37,740 nt of DNA from Thermoplasmatota archaeon (GCA_022848765.1 JAJISJ010000004.1:1-37740); one strand, 5' to 3'. Numbered from the stretch's first letter, positions 28,241-37,590 are shown. Made by a program: numbers and translations. Notes: generated by a model from the sequence alone, not told the origin.

Positions 28241-28497
28241 AATATATTCCCAATTTTAAATGACTTATACTTGATTAAATATTAAATATTTTTCCAATTA
28301 TGTATTTAAATAAAATATTTTTTTTATTTTCAGTTTGATATTTAATTATATTTATGTAAAAAATGTTAAATATAAAATGATCATGTTCTATTTATATTAG
28401 ATAAAAAATCCTGGAAGTAATAGTTAATATAGAACTCAATAATAATAATAATTGTTTATAAAAATTATAACAAAAAGTTCTTAGGAGAAATTATGAA

Positions 28498-29784
28498 ATG
28501 AATATACTTTTAATAATGCCTCACCCTAATCCAAAAAGAAGTATTTTCTCTAAATTTCAATATCCTTCTTTAACTCTTCAGCAAATTGCTGGAGTCACTC
28601 CAAAAGAACACCATGTTAAAATAATTGATGAAAGATATGAAGATATCGATTTTTCAAAAAATTATGACTTAGTGGGAATCTCATGTTTAACCTATAATTC
28701 ATTAAGAGGTTATGAAATTTCAGAAAAATTTAGAAGGAAAGGCATTCATGTTATTTTTGGGGGTTATCATGCATCTTTATTACCCGAAGAAGTAAAAAAA
28801 CATTGTGATAGTGTAGTTATTGGAGAGGCTGAAATTACATGGCCTCTATTGTTAAAAGATTATGCAAATGGAAAACTTAAACCGTTTTATAAAGCCGATA
28901 GAGTTGTTAATTCTGATGAAATACCAGCAGCAAGACATGATATTGGAGTATATACTCCTTTTTTTGAAGCGATTCAAGCAACCCGAGGATGTCCAACTGG
29001 TTGTGAATTTTGTGCAATGAATATTGTTGAAGGAAAAAAATTTCGTGCAAGACCTGTGGATAATATTATAAACGAAATGATAAGTATTAGAGCTAAAAGA
29101 ATATTTTTTTCTGATGCCTCATTAACCATAAATCCAAAATATTCTAAAGAACTTTTTAAAGAAATGGTTGAATTAAATAAAAAATTTGATTGTTTTGGTA
29201 ATATTAATGTAATTTCACGTGATGATGAATTTTTAAGATTGTCAAGAGAGGCTGGTGTAATTAAATGGTATTTAGGAATTGAATCAATTTCTCAAGAAAA
29301 TATTAATCAAGCTGGTAAGGGTACAAATAAAGTCGAAAATTATGCAAAAGCCATTAGAAAAATTAAGGATTATGGAATGACAGTTACAGGTTTTTTTATT
29401 TTTGGATTGGATCATGATACACCTAAAATATTTGAAAGGACATTACAAGCTATGTATGATTGGGATTTAGATGAAGCATCATTTAGTATTGTTACTCCAT
29501 ATCCAGGTACAAGACTATTTAATCGTCTTGAAAAGGAAAAGAGAATAATAAATTATGATTGGTCAAAATATACGGAAGGAAATTTAAATCTAAAGTTAAA
29601 TAAAATGACTCAGGAAGAATTAATTGATGGGATCAAAAAAATAGCTTTTAATTTTTATTCAATAAAAAGCATATTTAGAAGAAGTTTTTTAACTAAAGAA
29701 ATTAATCCAATAACTTCATTTACTAAATTTATATCAAATATGAGTATAAGATCGTTTTATCATAGAGAGAAATTTAATTATTGA
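28498..29784 (+). CDS. B12-binding-domain radical SAM protein 1
   Basis: Rossmann-like N-terminus MNILLIMPHPNP...VIFGGYHASLLPEE; cluster motif TRGCPTGCEFCAM; TPYPGTRLF. Confidence 0.93.
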   Translation: MNILLIMPHPNPKRSIFSKFQYPSLTLQQIAGVTPKEHHVKIIDERYEDIDFSKNYDLVGISCLTYNSLRGYEISEKFRRKGIHVIFGGYHASLLPEEVKKHCDSVVIGEAEITWPLLLKDYANGKLKPFYKADRVVNSDEIPAARHDIGVYTPFFEAIQATRGCPTGCEFCAMNIVEGKKFRARPVDNIINEMISIRAKRIFFSDASLTINPKYSKELFKEMVELNKKFDCFGNINVISRDDEFLRLSREAGVIKWYLGIESISQENINQAGKGTNKVENYAKAIRKIKDYGMTVTGFFIFGLDHDTPKIFERTLQAMYDWDLDEASFSIVTPYPGTRLFNRLEKEKRIINYDWSKYTEGNLNLKLNKMTQEELIDGIKKIAFNFYSIKSIFRRSFLTKEINPITSFTKFISNMSIRSFYHREKFNY

Positions 29785-29806
29785 AAAATTTAATTGTGAT
29801 ATTAAT

Positions 29807-31126
29807 ATGAATATACTACTTGTATTTCCAAGAATTGAACATGGTGCATCAACGTATTATAATAAGGGAACGTGGAGTTCAATTATTTTTGGCTATCCAA
29901 TTATTACGCTACCACATATAGCTGCTATAACTCCTAAAAAACATAATGTTAAAATTATTAATGAAAATTACGAGGATATAAATTTTGATTATAATGCTGA
30001 TCTAGTTGGAATTACTACATATACAATGACTGCTCCAAGAGTTTATAAAATTGCTGATGAATTTAGATCTAGAGGTAAAAAGGTTGTTTTAGGTGGATAT
30101 CATGCAACTGCCTTACCTGATGAATCAAAAGAACATGCAGATAGCGTAATTTTAGGTATGGCTGAGGCAAATTGGCCAGAGCTTTTAGATGATTTTGAAA
30201 AAGGAGAAATGAAGTCAATATATCCAAGAAATACTAATTTTGATATGGCAAAAATTCCCCCTTTAAGGAGAGATTTGATTAAACATAATCCATTGATGGG
30301 GGCAGTTCAATCTACAAGAGGTTGTTCAAATAAATGTGAATTTTGTGCAATTACAAGTTTCTGTCATCACGGTGTAAAACAACGTCCTATAAAAAATGTA
30401 ATTGAGGAGATAAAACAAATGCCAAACAAGATATTTGTATTTCATGATCCTCATCTTACAATAAATAGAAAATACGCGCAAGAAATATTTAAAGAGATTA
30501 TTAGAAACAAAATCAGAAAAAGTTGGGTTGCAAATGGAACAGTAAACGTACTTGGAAAAGTAGATGAGAAATTTTTATCACTTGCTTATAAATCAGGTTG
30601 TGTTGAATGGTTTGTTGGATTTGAATCAGTTAGCCAAGAAGCTCTAAATGGAATAAAAAAAACTCATAATAAAGTTGAAGATTTTAAAAATATGATTAAA
30701 CGTATTCATGATTATGGTATGTCAGTTCAAGGGGGAATTATTTTTGGATTTGATGAAGATACTCCAGATGTATTTGATACAACCTTAGAAAAAATGTATG
30801 AGTTAGATATTGATGTTGTAGAAGTAAATATTTTAACCCCTTATCCAGGAACTCCATTATTTGATAGAATGGAAAAAGATGGTAGAATACTAACAAGAGA
30901 TTGGTCTAAATATAATCAAATTGATGTTGTTTTTAACCCAAAAAATATGTCAGTTGAAGAACTAAGAAATGGAGCAAGAAAAGTTGCTAAAGAATTTTAT
31001 TCTTTGAAAAATATTTTAATTAGGAATATCAAATTTATATCAACTATTAAAAGGTTCGGAGCTCTTCTTCCAGCTGGAACAAATTATAATTTCAGAAGAT
31101 ATTATAAAAAAGATTTTAATTTTTGA
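29807..31126 (+). CDS. B12-binding-domain radical SAM protein 2 (tandem paralog)
   Basis: MNILLVFPRIEHG...VVLGGYHATALPDE; STRGCSNKCEFCAI; TPYPGTPLF; collinear similarity to protein 1. Confidence 0.93.
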   Translation: MNILLVFPRIEHGASTYYNKGTWSSIIFGYPIITLPHIAAITPKKHNVKIINENYEDINFDYNADLVGITTYTMTAPRVYKIADEFRSRGKKVVLGGYHATALPDESKEHADSVILGMAEANWPELLDDFEKGEMKSIYPRNTNFDMAKIPPLRRDLIKHNPLMGAVQSTRGCSNKCEFCAITSFCHHGVKQRPIKNVIEEIKQMPNKIFVFHDPHLTINRKYAQEIFKEIIRNKIRKSWVANGTVNVLGKVDEKFLSLAYKSGCVEWFVGFESVSQEALNGIKKTHNKVEDFKNMIKRIHDYGMSVQGGIIFGFDEDTPDVFDTTLEKMYELDIDVVEVNILTPYPGTPLFDRMEKDGRILTRDWSKYNQIDVVFNPKNMSVEELRNGARKVAKEFYSLKNILIRNIKFISTIKRFGALLPAGTNYNFRRYYKKDFNF

Positions 31127-31137
31127 GGTAAATATTT

Positions 31138-32508
31138 ATGAATCCATTTTATAATCCTGCATTTTTAATTAAACTAGCTCAAAGTTATATATCAGATATT
31201 AACAGAATATGGAAATTGGACGAAAAACAAATTAGAAAATATCAAGATAAAGAATTTCGAAAAATTGTTAAATATTCATTTAATGTACCCTTATATTACA
31301 ATATATATAAAAATCATAATATTTATCCACACGATATAAAAGGATTAGATGATCTTAAAAAACTCCCAATAATTACAAAAGAAGATTTAAGAGCAAATTT
31401 CCCAGATAAAATTATTCCAAGTAACTTTGATAAAAAAAATAGTTATTTAATATCTAGTTCAGGTTCAACTGGAAAACCTTTATTTATCTATTGTAGCATT
31501 TTCTCAGCTGTAAAAAGATTAGAGGGATTTGCAAGAATTTTAAAGGCTTATGGGGGAAATTGGAGAAAATCAAAAGCATTACTAATCATAGATCTTACTC
31601 CCGGCAGCGTAGAATATGCAACATATGTAGGAGGAGGTTTATCATTTCTTGATAAAATTTTTTCATTAAGAAATATTAAGTATCTCCCGATTAAAGAAAA
31701 AGCAGAAATATTAATAAATAAAATTAATGAATTTCAACCTGAATTTCTTGGATCTGACCCTAATATGCTTAGAAAACTTGCATATTTAAAATTAAACGGA
31801 TTAGGTAATGAAATTAAACCAAAACATATTTTTTCAAGTGGAATGATGTTAGATCAATATACAAAAAAATATATTGAAAATGCATTTGAATCAACAGTTT
31901 TAGATGTCTATAGTTCCACAGAAGCGGGACCTATGGCTTTTGAATGTATTAAAGAAGGTTATTATCATATAAATTCAGATTTTATTCTTTTCGAGTTCTT
32001 AGATGATTATGATATTCCAGTTTCTTATAATGAATCTGGGAATGTTATTATAACTAAGTTATATGGGGCAGATACTCCAATTATTAGATATAATGGTCTA
32101 GAAGATACTGCAATTCCTATTGAACGTATTAGTACTTGTGGTCTAAAAAGTGAAATGATAAAAAAAATTGAAGGGCGAATAACAGATTTAATTATATTAC
32201 CAAATGGAGAATCAATATCTCCTTTAACAATTACCGGCATTCCAGCTAAAATAATGGAAGAATATAATTCATATAAAATAAAACAATTTCAAATAATTCA
32301 AAATAAGAAATCAGAGTTAGAAATATTAATCGTTATTGATGAAAAATTAAGAAATAAAGGAATATCTGTTCAGAATTTATTTAAAGAATTAAGTAAAAGA
32401 ATTAATGAACAGATAAATCGTGATATAGAAATAATCGTAAAAGAAAAGAAAACATTGGAACATGATAATCCATCAGAAAAATTTAAAGTTTTTATCTCAA
32501 ATATTTAA
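31138..32508 (+). CDS. PaaK/CapK-like AMP-forming adenylate-forming enzyme
   Basis: SSSGSTGKPL (P-loop-like A3 motif), DVYSSTEAGPMAFEC, RYNGLEDTA, KKIEGRITDLIILPNGESISP. Confidence 0.88.
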   Translation: MNPFYNPAFLIKLAQSYISDINRIWKLDEKQIRKYQDKEFRKIVKYSFNVPLYYNIYKNHNIYPHDIKGLDDLKKLPIITKEDLRANFPDKIIPSNFDKKNSYLISSSGSTGKPLFIYCSIFSAVKRLEGFARILKAYGGNWRKSKALLIIDLTPGSVEYATYVGGGLSFLDKIFSLRNIKYLPIKEKAEILINKINEFQPEFLGSDPNMLRKLAYLKLNGLGNEIKPKHIFSSGMMLDQYTKKYIENAFESTVLDVYSSTEAGPMAFECIKEGYYHINSDFILFEFLDDYDIPVSYNESGNVIITKLYGADTPIIRYNGLEDTAIPIERISTCGLKSEMIKKIEGRITDLIILPNGESISPLTITGIPAKIMEEYNSYKIKQFQIIQNKKSELEILIVIDEKLRNKGISVQNLFKELSKRINEQINRDIEIIVKEKKTLEHDNPSEKFKVFISNI

Positions 32509-32532
32509 AAAATCATCGGTAATTATTAGATT

Positions 32533-33159
32533 TTATTTTTTAATTAAATACGATTTTACTTGGCCAAGGTATTTTGATTCAACATTTTTCCCAACTTTAA
32601 ACTTCTTAAAAAAACTATCATTCATTTCGTTATTTGTTCTAACAATAATTCTTGCATCAGTTTTAACATTATCATACATATAATCAAAAAATTTTTCTAG
32701 ATTTTTAACTCCATATAAGATTATAATAACATCAAATTCATCAAGAGGGTAATCTAATCCATTTGCATATTTTAACTCTATTTTACTATTCATATTTTTA
32801 TTTGATAAGAAAATTTTTGCTTCGTTAATAGCTTTTTTATCCTTATCTATTGCAATAATTTTAGCATTTGTTTTCATTGATATTATTAGAGTTGTTGAAG
32901 GGAGTGACCCACAACCAATAACAATTATTGAATCCGATGAGGTAATTCCCGCCATTTTAATTTCTTTTTGAACTAAATCGGTATATAGATTCAAATAATT
33001 AAGAGAAATAATATTGAACTTTATTGCTATTTTTTCAAAGAGTACATATGAAAAATCAATAATTCCTTTTAATGAATTTTTTTTAAATTTTGGAGAAATT
33101 TTTTCAAAAAATATTTTTCTAGAATACGACAGGATTTTATTTATAATTTTACTCATCAT
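32533..33159 (-). CDS. Nicotianamine synthase-like SAM-dependent enzyme (NAS-like 2)
   Basis: SIIVIGCGSLPSTTLIISMKTNAKIIAIDKDKKAINEAKIFL...KTDARIIVRTNNEMND; aligns with NAS-like 1. Confidence 0.65.
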   Translation of the reverse strand: MMSKIINKILSYSRKIFFEKISPKFKKNSLKGIIDFSYVLFEKIAIKFNIISLNYLNLYTDLVQKEIKMAGITSSDSIIVIGCGSLPSTTLIISMKTNAKIIAIDKDKKAINEAKIFLSNKNMNSKIELKYANGLDYPLDEFDVIIILYGVKNLEKFFDYMYDNVKTDARIIVRTNNEMNDSFFKKFKVGKNVESKYLGQVKSYLIKK

Positions 33160-33345
33160 ATTTTAAAATTCACTATATTATTATTGTTTATTATCATTTA
33201 AACCATAGTCTACTAATTTTTTCATTAAAGATTATCACCAGCTTTTTCTTATCCTGTTAGGTCATTAAATAAATGTATTTATTAAAAACTTTGGGAATTA
33301 TCAACACAATATTGAAATTAATTGAAGTTACAATATATAAAATTA

Positions 33346-34350
33346 TTAACTATAAATATTCATAATCAATATTTGAATAAAAATATCCATGAAAATCAAA
33401 TCAAAAGATAATATAAAGTAATTAAATCCTTTTCTACCTATTATCGCACCATATTCTTCCATTTCAATTTCTTTCGTTTTTAATAGATTGAAGGAATAAT
33501 ATAAAGTATAAATCCAAAGAATTATGAAAGGTATGAGAAATATCTCTGATAATATAGTTTTAAAATATAGAATAATACCCAAAATACCTGATATTATAAA
33601 CATAGCAAATGAAATTTTTGCAGCATTTTTTTTTCCAAAAGATGTCGCATATGTTTTTACACCTATCTTCATATCTCCAGAAAAATCATGAATTCCTTCA
33701 GGTAAATCATGAGCATTATCTGCAAAATATGTAAACAATATAAGAATTATCATGTTTTGGAATTCGACTACACTTGTTGAAACATTTTCAAAAAGTGGCA
33801 TTTGAAAAATTATACTATGTTGATATGAAATAGTTGTCCATATAGCCACATATCCAAATACCACAACTATAATCCATTGGAGAGGGGTAAATATTTCTGA
33901 ATAAGCTGGAAATTTTACAATTTTTTTTAAGTATTTATTGTGTATTGCAACAAAAAAAGCAGATATAATGACAACAATAAAACACCAAAAACTTACCATA
34001 AAAGAAAAAATAAATGTTAGAAAAGAAAAAAATAAAGCAATATGAAAAAATTTTTTTGAGCTTATTCTGCCTGACGGTATTGGTCTATTTGGATGTGCAA
34101 TTTTATCTATTTCAGCATCAGTTATATCATTCCAGATAAGAGCAGCAAAATATCCTGAATACATTGCTAATATTGTTAATAATATAATTACAATGATATT
34201 GTTATTGTATGGTTGAATTCCGTAAGCAAGCATTGGTATGCTTGCATACATCAAAATATAACTAAACATTTCAAAGGGAGGCAGGGACCGCCACTTTGAT
34301 AAAAAATTTAAAGGATATATGATACTTGATCGTAAATTTTTTCTTAACAC
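33346..34350 (-). CDS. UbiA-family prenyltransferase
   Basis: NDITDAEIDKIAHPNRPIPSG (first Asp motif); DNAHDLPEGIHDFSGDMKIGVKTYATSFG (second Asp motif); polytopic. Confidence 0.9.
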   Translation of the reverse strand: MLRKNLRSSIIYPLNFLSKWRSLPPFEMFSYILMYASIPMLAYGIQPYNNNIIVIILLTILAMYSGYFAALIWNDITDAEIDKIAHPNRPIPSGRISSKKFFHIALFFSFLTFIFSFMVSFWCFIVVIISAFFVAIHNKYLKKIVKFPAYSEIFTPLQWIIVVVFGYVAIWTTISYQHSIIFQMPLFENVSTSVVEFQNMIILILFTYFADNAHDLPEGIHDFSGDMKIGVKTYATSFGKKNAAKISFAMFIISGILGIILYFKTILSEIFLIPFIILWIYTLYYSFNLLKTKEIEMEEYGAIIGRKGFNYFILSFDLIFMDIFIQILIMNIYS

Positions 34351-34394
34351 AGCCTTCTTTTCTCCAAGTATTTATATACAATTAAAATGTAAAT

Positions 34395-35723
34395 TTAAAT
34401 ATTTTTCATTTGGTCAATAAGTGTTCCATCCCATAAAATATTTTTAGATATTATTTTTTCAATATTTTTATTATCCTCAGTATTTATTATTGGAGGAAAT
34501 GAACCATCGGGTACTTTTGCAGCCCATGAAACCATTCTACGGACTATCCACCATGTGTGGGTTAATTCATTCTCAATTGTTCTACTTAAATTGTTAATGT
34601 TTATCCATTTATGTAAACCTGAACCTAGAGAGTTAAAGTTATTATAAGAGGATTCAATTATTTGTCCCCCCCTCCATATCATATATTCAGGATGAGCTGT
34701 GCACAATAGAATTCTTCCTTTATTTTTATTTGGATATATTTCAGATGTCATACATGGTTTTGAGTTATAATCTAGATCTATTATTTTATTTGTAATCTCC
34801 CAATTTCCTGCAAGATAAAATGAATAAATTAGTAAGTTTTTTAGACTGCTCTTCTCTTTTTTTATTAGTTTTGAAGCTTTATAAAAACCTTTAATAATTC
34901 CTATTATACCTCCTGTATATTTCCATGCAAATATTCTAGTAGATTCATGTTGAGATATATCACTATCAGGATATTTTGCTAAAATTTTAATATCTCTTTT
35001 TGAATTATTTGGTACTATTAAAGCGGGTCCACCCCACCATCTTATTCTTTCTGTTTCTTTTGGGTAATCAGAAAAAATTGGATTATCTTTATTTATATTA
35101 AAATCTATTGGTACACCACCACTATGAATATATGTTCCATCAATTGTTTTACCTGGTGAAAATGAAAAAACATATGACATTGCACCAATTTTTTCTGGAT
35201 TTTTTTGATTCAAGTTAAAAATTGGCATAGATATTTCTTTATAATATGATTTCACACATGATATTCCAAACGAGCTATTATCATATAATTTTTCAATAAA
35301 ATTTTTTTTATTATTATTTTTTGTTTCTAATTCTGTTATTAAAGCAGTTCCTCCGCAAATTCCTACATATCCTCCACCATCTTTGATGAAATTGATAATT
35401 TGTTCTTTCCATTTTTTAACTTTTTTTAATTTGGAAAAACCTTTTACAATAGATTCTCCATCTCCAACTCCCCCTCCTGGAACTAATAAGACATCATAAT
35501 TTTTAATATTTAACTTGCCTTTCAATATATCTTTGTCATATATATATTCAGTATTAAATCTAAAAATTTTATTATTAATCTTCCATGAATAGTTGTTTAA
35601 TATAATTGGGAAATAATGTTTTCCTGATCCCCATCCAAGAGGCTCCTCAGCAAGAATTGCAATTTTTATTATTTTGTTATATGAATTTTTTTCAGTTTGT
35701 ATCGCTCTCTCATTTGACATCAT
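34395..35723 (-). CDS. BPL_N / class I glutamine amidotransferase-like protein
   Basis: LLVPGGGVGDGESIVKG, GGGYVGICGGTALITE (Cys nucleophile elbow), IHSGG, LLCTAHPEYM (His). Confidence 0.75.
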   Translation of the reverse strand: MMSNERAIQTEKNSYNKIIKIAILAEEPLGWGSGKHYFPIILNNYSWKINNKIFRFNTEYIYDKDILKGKLNIKNYDVLLVPGGGVGDGESIVKGFSKLKKVKKWKEQIINFIKDGGGYVGICGGTALITELETKNNNKKNFIEKLYDNSSFGISCVKSYYKEISMPIFNLNQKNPEKIGAMSYVFSFSPGKTIDGTYIHSGGVPIDFNINKDNPIFSDYPKETERIRWWGGPALIVPNNSKRDIKILAKYPDSDISQHESTRIFAWKYTGGIIGIIKGFYKASKLIKKEKSSLKNLLIYSFYLAGNWEITNKIIDLDYNSKPCMTSEIYPNKNKGRILLCTAHPEYMIWRGGQIIESSYNNFNSLGSGLHKWININNLSRTIENELTHTWWIVRRMVSWAAKVPDGSFPPIINTEDNKNIEKIISKNILWDGTLIDQMKNI

Positions 35724-35943
35724 ATGTATATTAATTAGATATATTCATTATTTTTTAATTTTTACATTTATAAATTATTTTCAAGTAATTTTATAACATT
35801 TAAGGGTCATTATGAATATATTTGTATACATATTAATATATTTTATTGATTGAACTTAATATTTTATTAACCAATATTTATGTACTATATTATTCATTTA
35901 GATTTCAATATAAATCAAAACCCTATTAAATGGAATAATTAAC

Positions 35944-37125
35944 ATGAACGTTTTTAAAAATAAATATATTTTTGAAAATAATAAATCAAAATCCATTAAA
36001 ATCTCATCAAATAAAAAAATAATGGTAGTTAATAATATAATATTATTTGAAGATTTTTTTAAAGTTGGTTTGAATATTTATAAAAATAATAAATATTGGG
36101 TTCAACCTTTTTGGAAAGAAATGAAGACCTTTTTTTATAAAAAAGATTTGTTTTGGACTCATGGAGATTGTAAACTTTTTATTGCCTATAAAAATAATAT
36201 TCCTGTAGGTAGAATTGCAGCTATTGTCGATTATAGTTTTATTAGAACAAGTAATAAGAATGCTGGTTTTTTTGGCTTTTTTGAATGTATAAATGATTCT
36301 GAAATTGCATTAAAACTTCTAAGTGAAGCGCAAAAATGGATTGCAGGAAAAAAATTAAACTTATTAATTGGACCGATAAATGGAAGGGTTGATGTTGGAG
36401 TAGGTTTTTTAGTTAAAGGTTTTCGTTCGATACCTTATTTGCTAGGAAATTATTCTCAAGAGTATTATAACAATTTTGTAGAAGAATTTGGGATGAAAAA
36501 ATTAAAGGATTTAGTTTCGTATAATATTGAGTTAAATAATAAAATTTCAGAAAAAGATATTATGAACTGTACGCAAAAATGCGAAAAAATGGGGATTAAA
36601 ATTAGAAAATTCAATCGGTTTAAATATAAAAAAGAAATGGAATGGTGGATTGATTTATTTATGAATGAATTCCATGATCATTGGGGTTATACATCAATCC
36701 CTTACGAAGAAGTGAAATCTAGGTTTGGCATTAAACAATTAAGATGGATAGTGGACCCAAAACTTTTTTTAGTGGCAGAAAAAGATAATAAACCAATTGG
36801 TTTTAGATGGTCTTTACCTGATTATAATTTATTTTTTAAGAAATTTGGTGGAAAATTAGGGGCATTGGAATTATTATATTTAATGTTTAACAAGAGTAAA
36901 ATAAATCGCGGTAGGTTTATTATTATGGGGATAAAAAAAGAGTTTAGAGGTAAAGGCATTGGAACTTGTTTGAATTATCATTCAATTTCAGAAATGAATA
37001 AAAGAGGTTATTTAAATTCAGAGTATGGATGGATTGATGAAGATAATATTGCTTCAAGAAAAGCTGGTGAGAAAATTGGTGGCCAATTATCTAAAATATA
37101 TAGAGTATATGAAAAAAATATTTGA
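35944..37125 (+). CDS. Large GNAT-fold acyltransferase (YghO-like)
   Basis: FWKEMKTFFYKKDLFWTHGDCKLFIAYKNNIPVGRIAAIVD...FFGFFECINDSEIALKLL...GPINGRVDVGVGFLVKGF; C-terminal GNAT motif IIMGIKKEFRGKGIGTCLN. Confidence 0.8.
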   Translation: MNVFKNKYIFENNKSKSIKISSNKKIMVVNNIILFEDFFKVGLNIYKNNKYWVQPFWKEMKTFFYKKDLFWTHGDCKLFIAYKNNIPVGRIAAIVDYSFIRTSNKNAGFFGFFECINDSEIALKLLSEAQKWIAGKKLNLLIGPINGRVDVGVGFLVKGFRSIPYLLGNYSQEYYNNFVEEFGMKKLKDLVSYNIELNNKISEKDIMNCTQKCEKMGIKIRKFNRFKYKKEMEWWIDLFMNEFHDHWGYTSIPYEEVKSRFGIKQLRWIVDPKLFLVAEKDNKPIGFRWSLPDYNLFFKKFGGKLGALELLYLMFNKSKINRGRFIIMGIKKEFRGKGIGTCLNYHSISEMNKRGYLNSEYGWIDEDNIASRKAGEKIGGQLSKIYRVYEKNI

Positions 37126-37227
37126 TATTACACTTAAATAAGTAAAATTGATTAATGAATTTATAATTAGTGAATATTATTCTCAATTTGAAGTTATATA
37201 TTTATTAAATTGTGGTGGCTTTCAAAT

Positions 37228-37590
37228 ATGAAAAAAATTATGGTCGTAGATAATGAACCCGATATTGTTGATTTAACTAGAACAGTTCTTGAGATTGGTG
37301 GATATAACGTTATACCGGCTTATAGTGGTGAAGAATGCTTAAAAAAACTTGATAAAAATAGTGTTGATCTTATTTTATTGGATATAATGATGCCTGGTAT
37401 GAGTGGTTGGGATGTTTTTAATAGGGTAAAGAAAAAATATTCTAAAATGAAAGTAGCATTCATGAGTGTACTTGAAATTTCAGATAAAAGAAAACAAGTA
37501 TTATTAGATGAAGGTTTATCAGATTATATAATGAAACCATTTGACAAAGACTCTCTATTAAATAAAATTGATAAAATTCTTGAAGATTGA
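37228..37590 (+). CDS. Stand-alone response regulator receiver (REC) domain protein
   Basis: KKIMVVDNEPDIVDLTRTVLEIGGYNV...DLILLDIMMPGMSGWDVF...DYIMKPFDKDSLLNKI. Confidence 0.93.
   Translation: MKKIMVVDNEPDIVDLTRTVLEIGGYNVIPAYSGEECLKKLDKNSVDLILLDIMMPGMSGWDVFNRVKKKYSKMKVAFMSVLEISDKRKQVLLDEGLSDYIMKPFDKDSLLNKIDKILED

Noticed and set aside
32462-32683. 73-aa plus-strand ORF
   Set aside because: Overlaps the ligase 3' end and is antisense to NAS-like 2; composition is a shadow of real genes.
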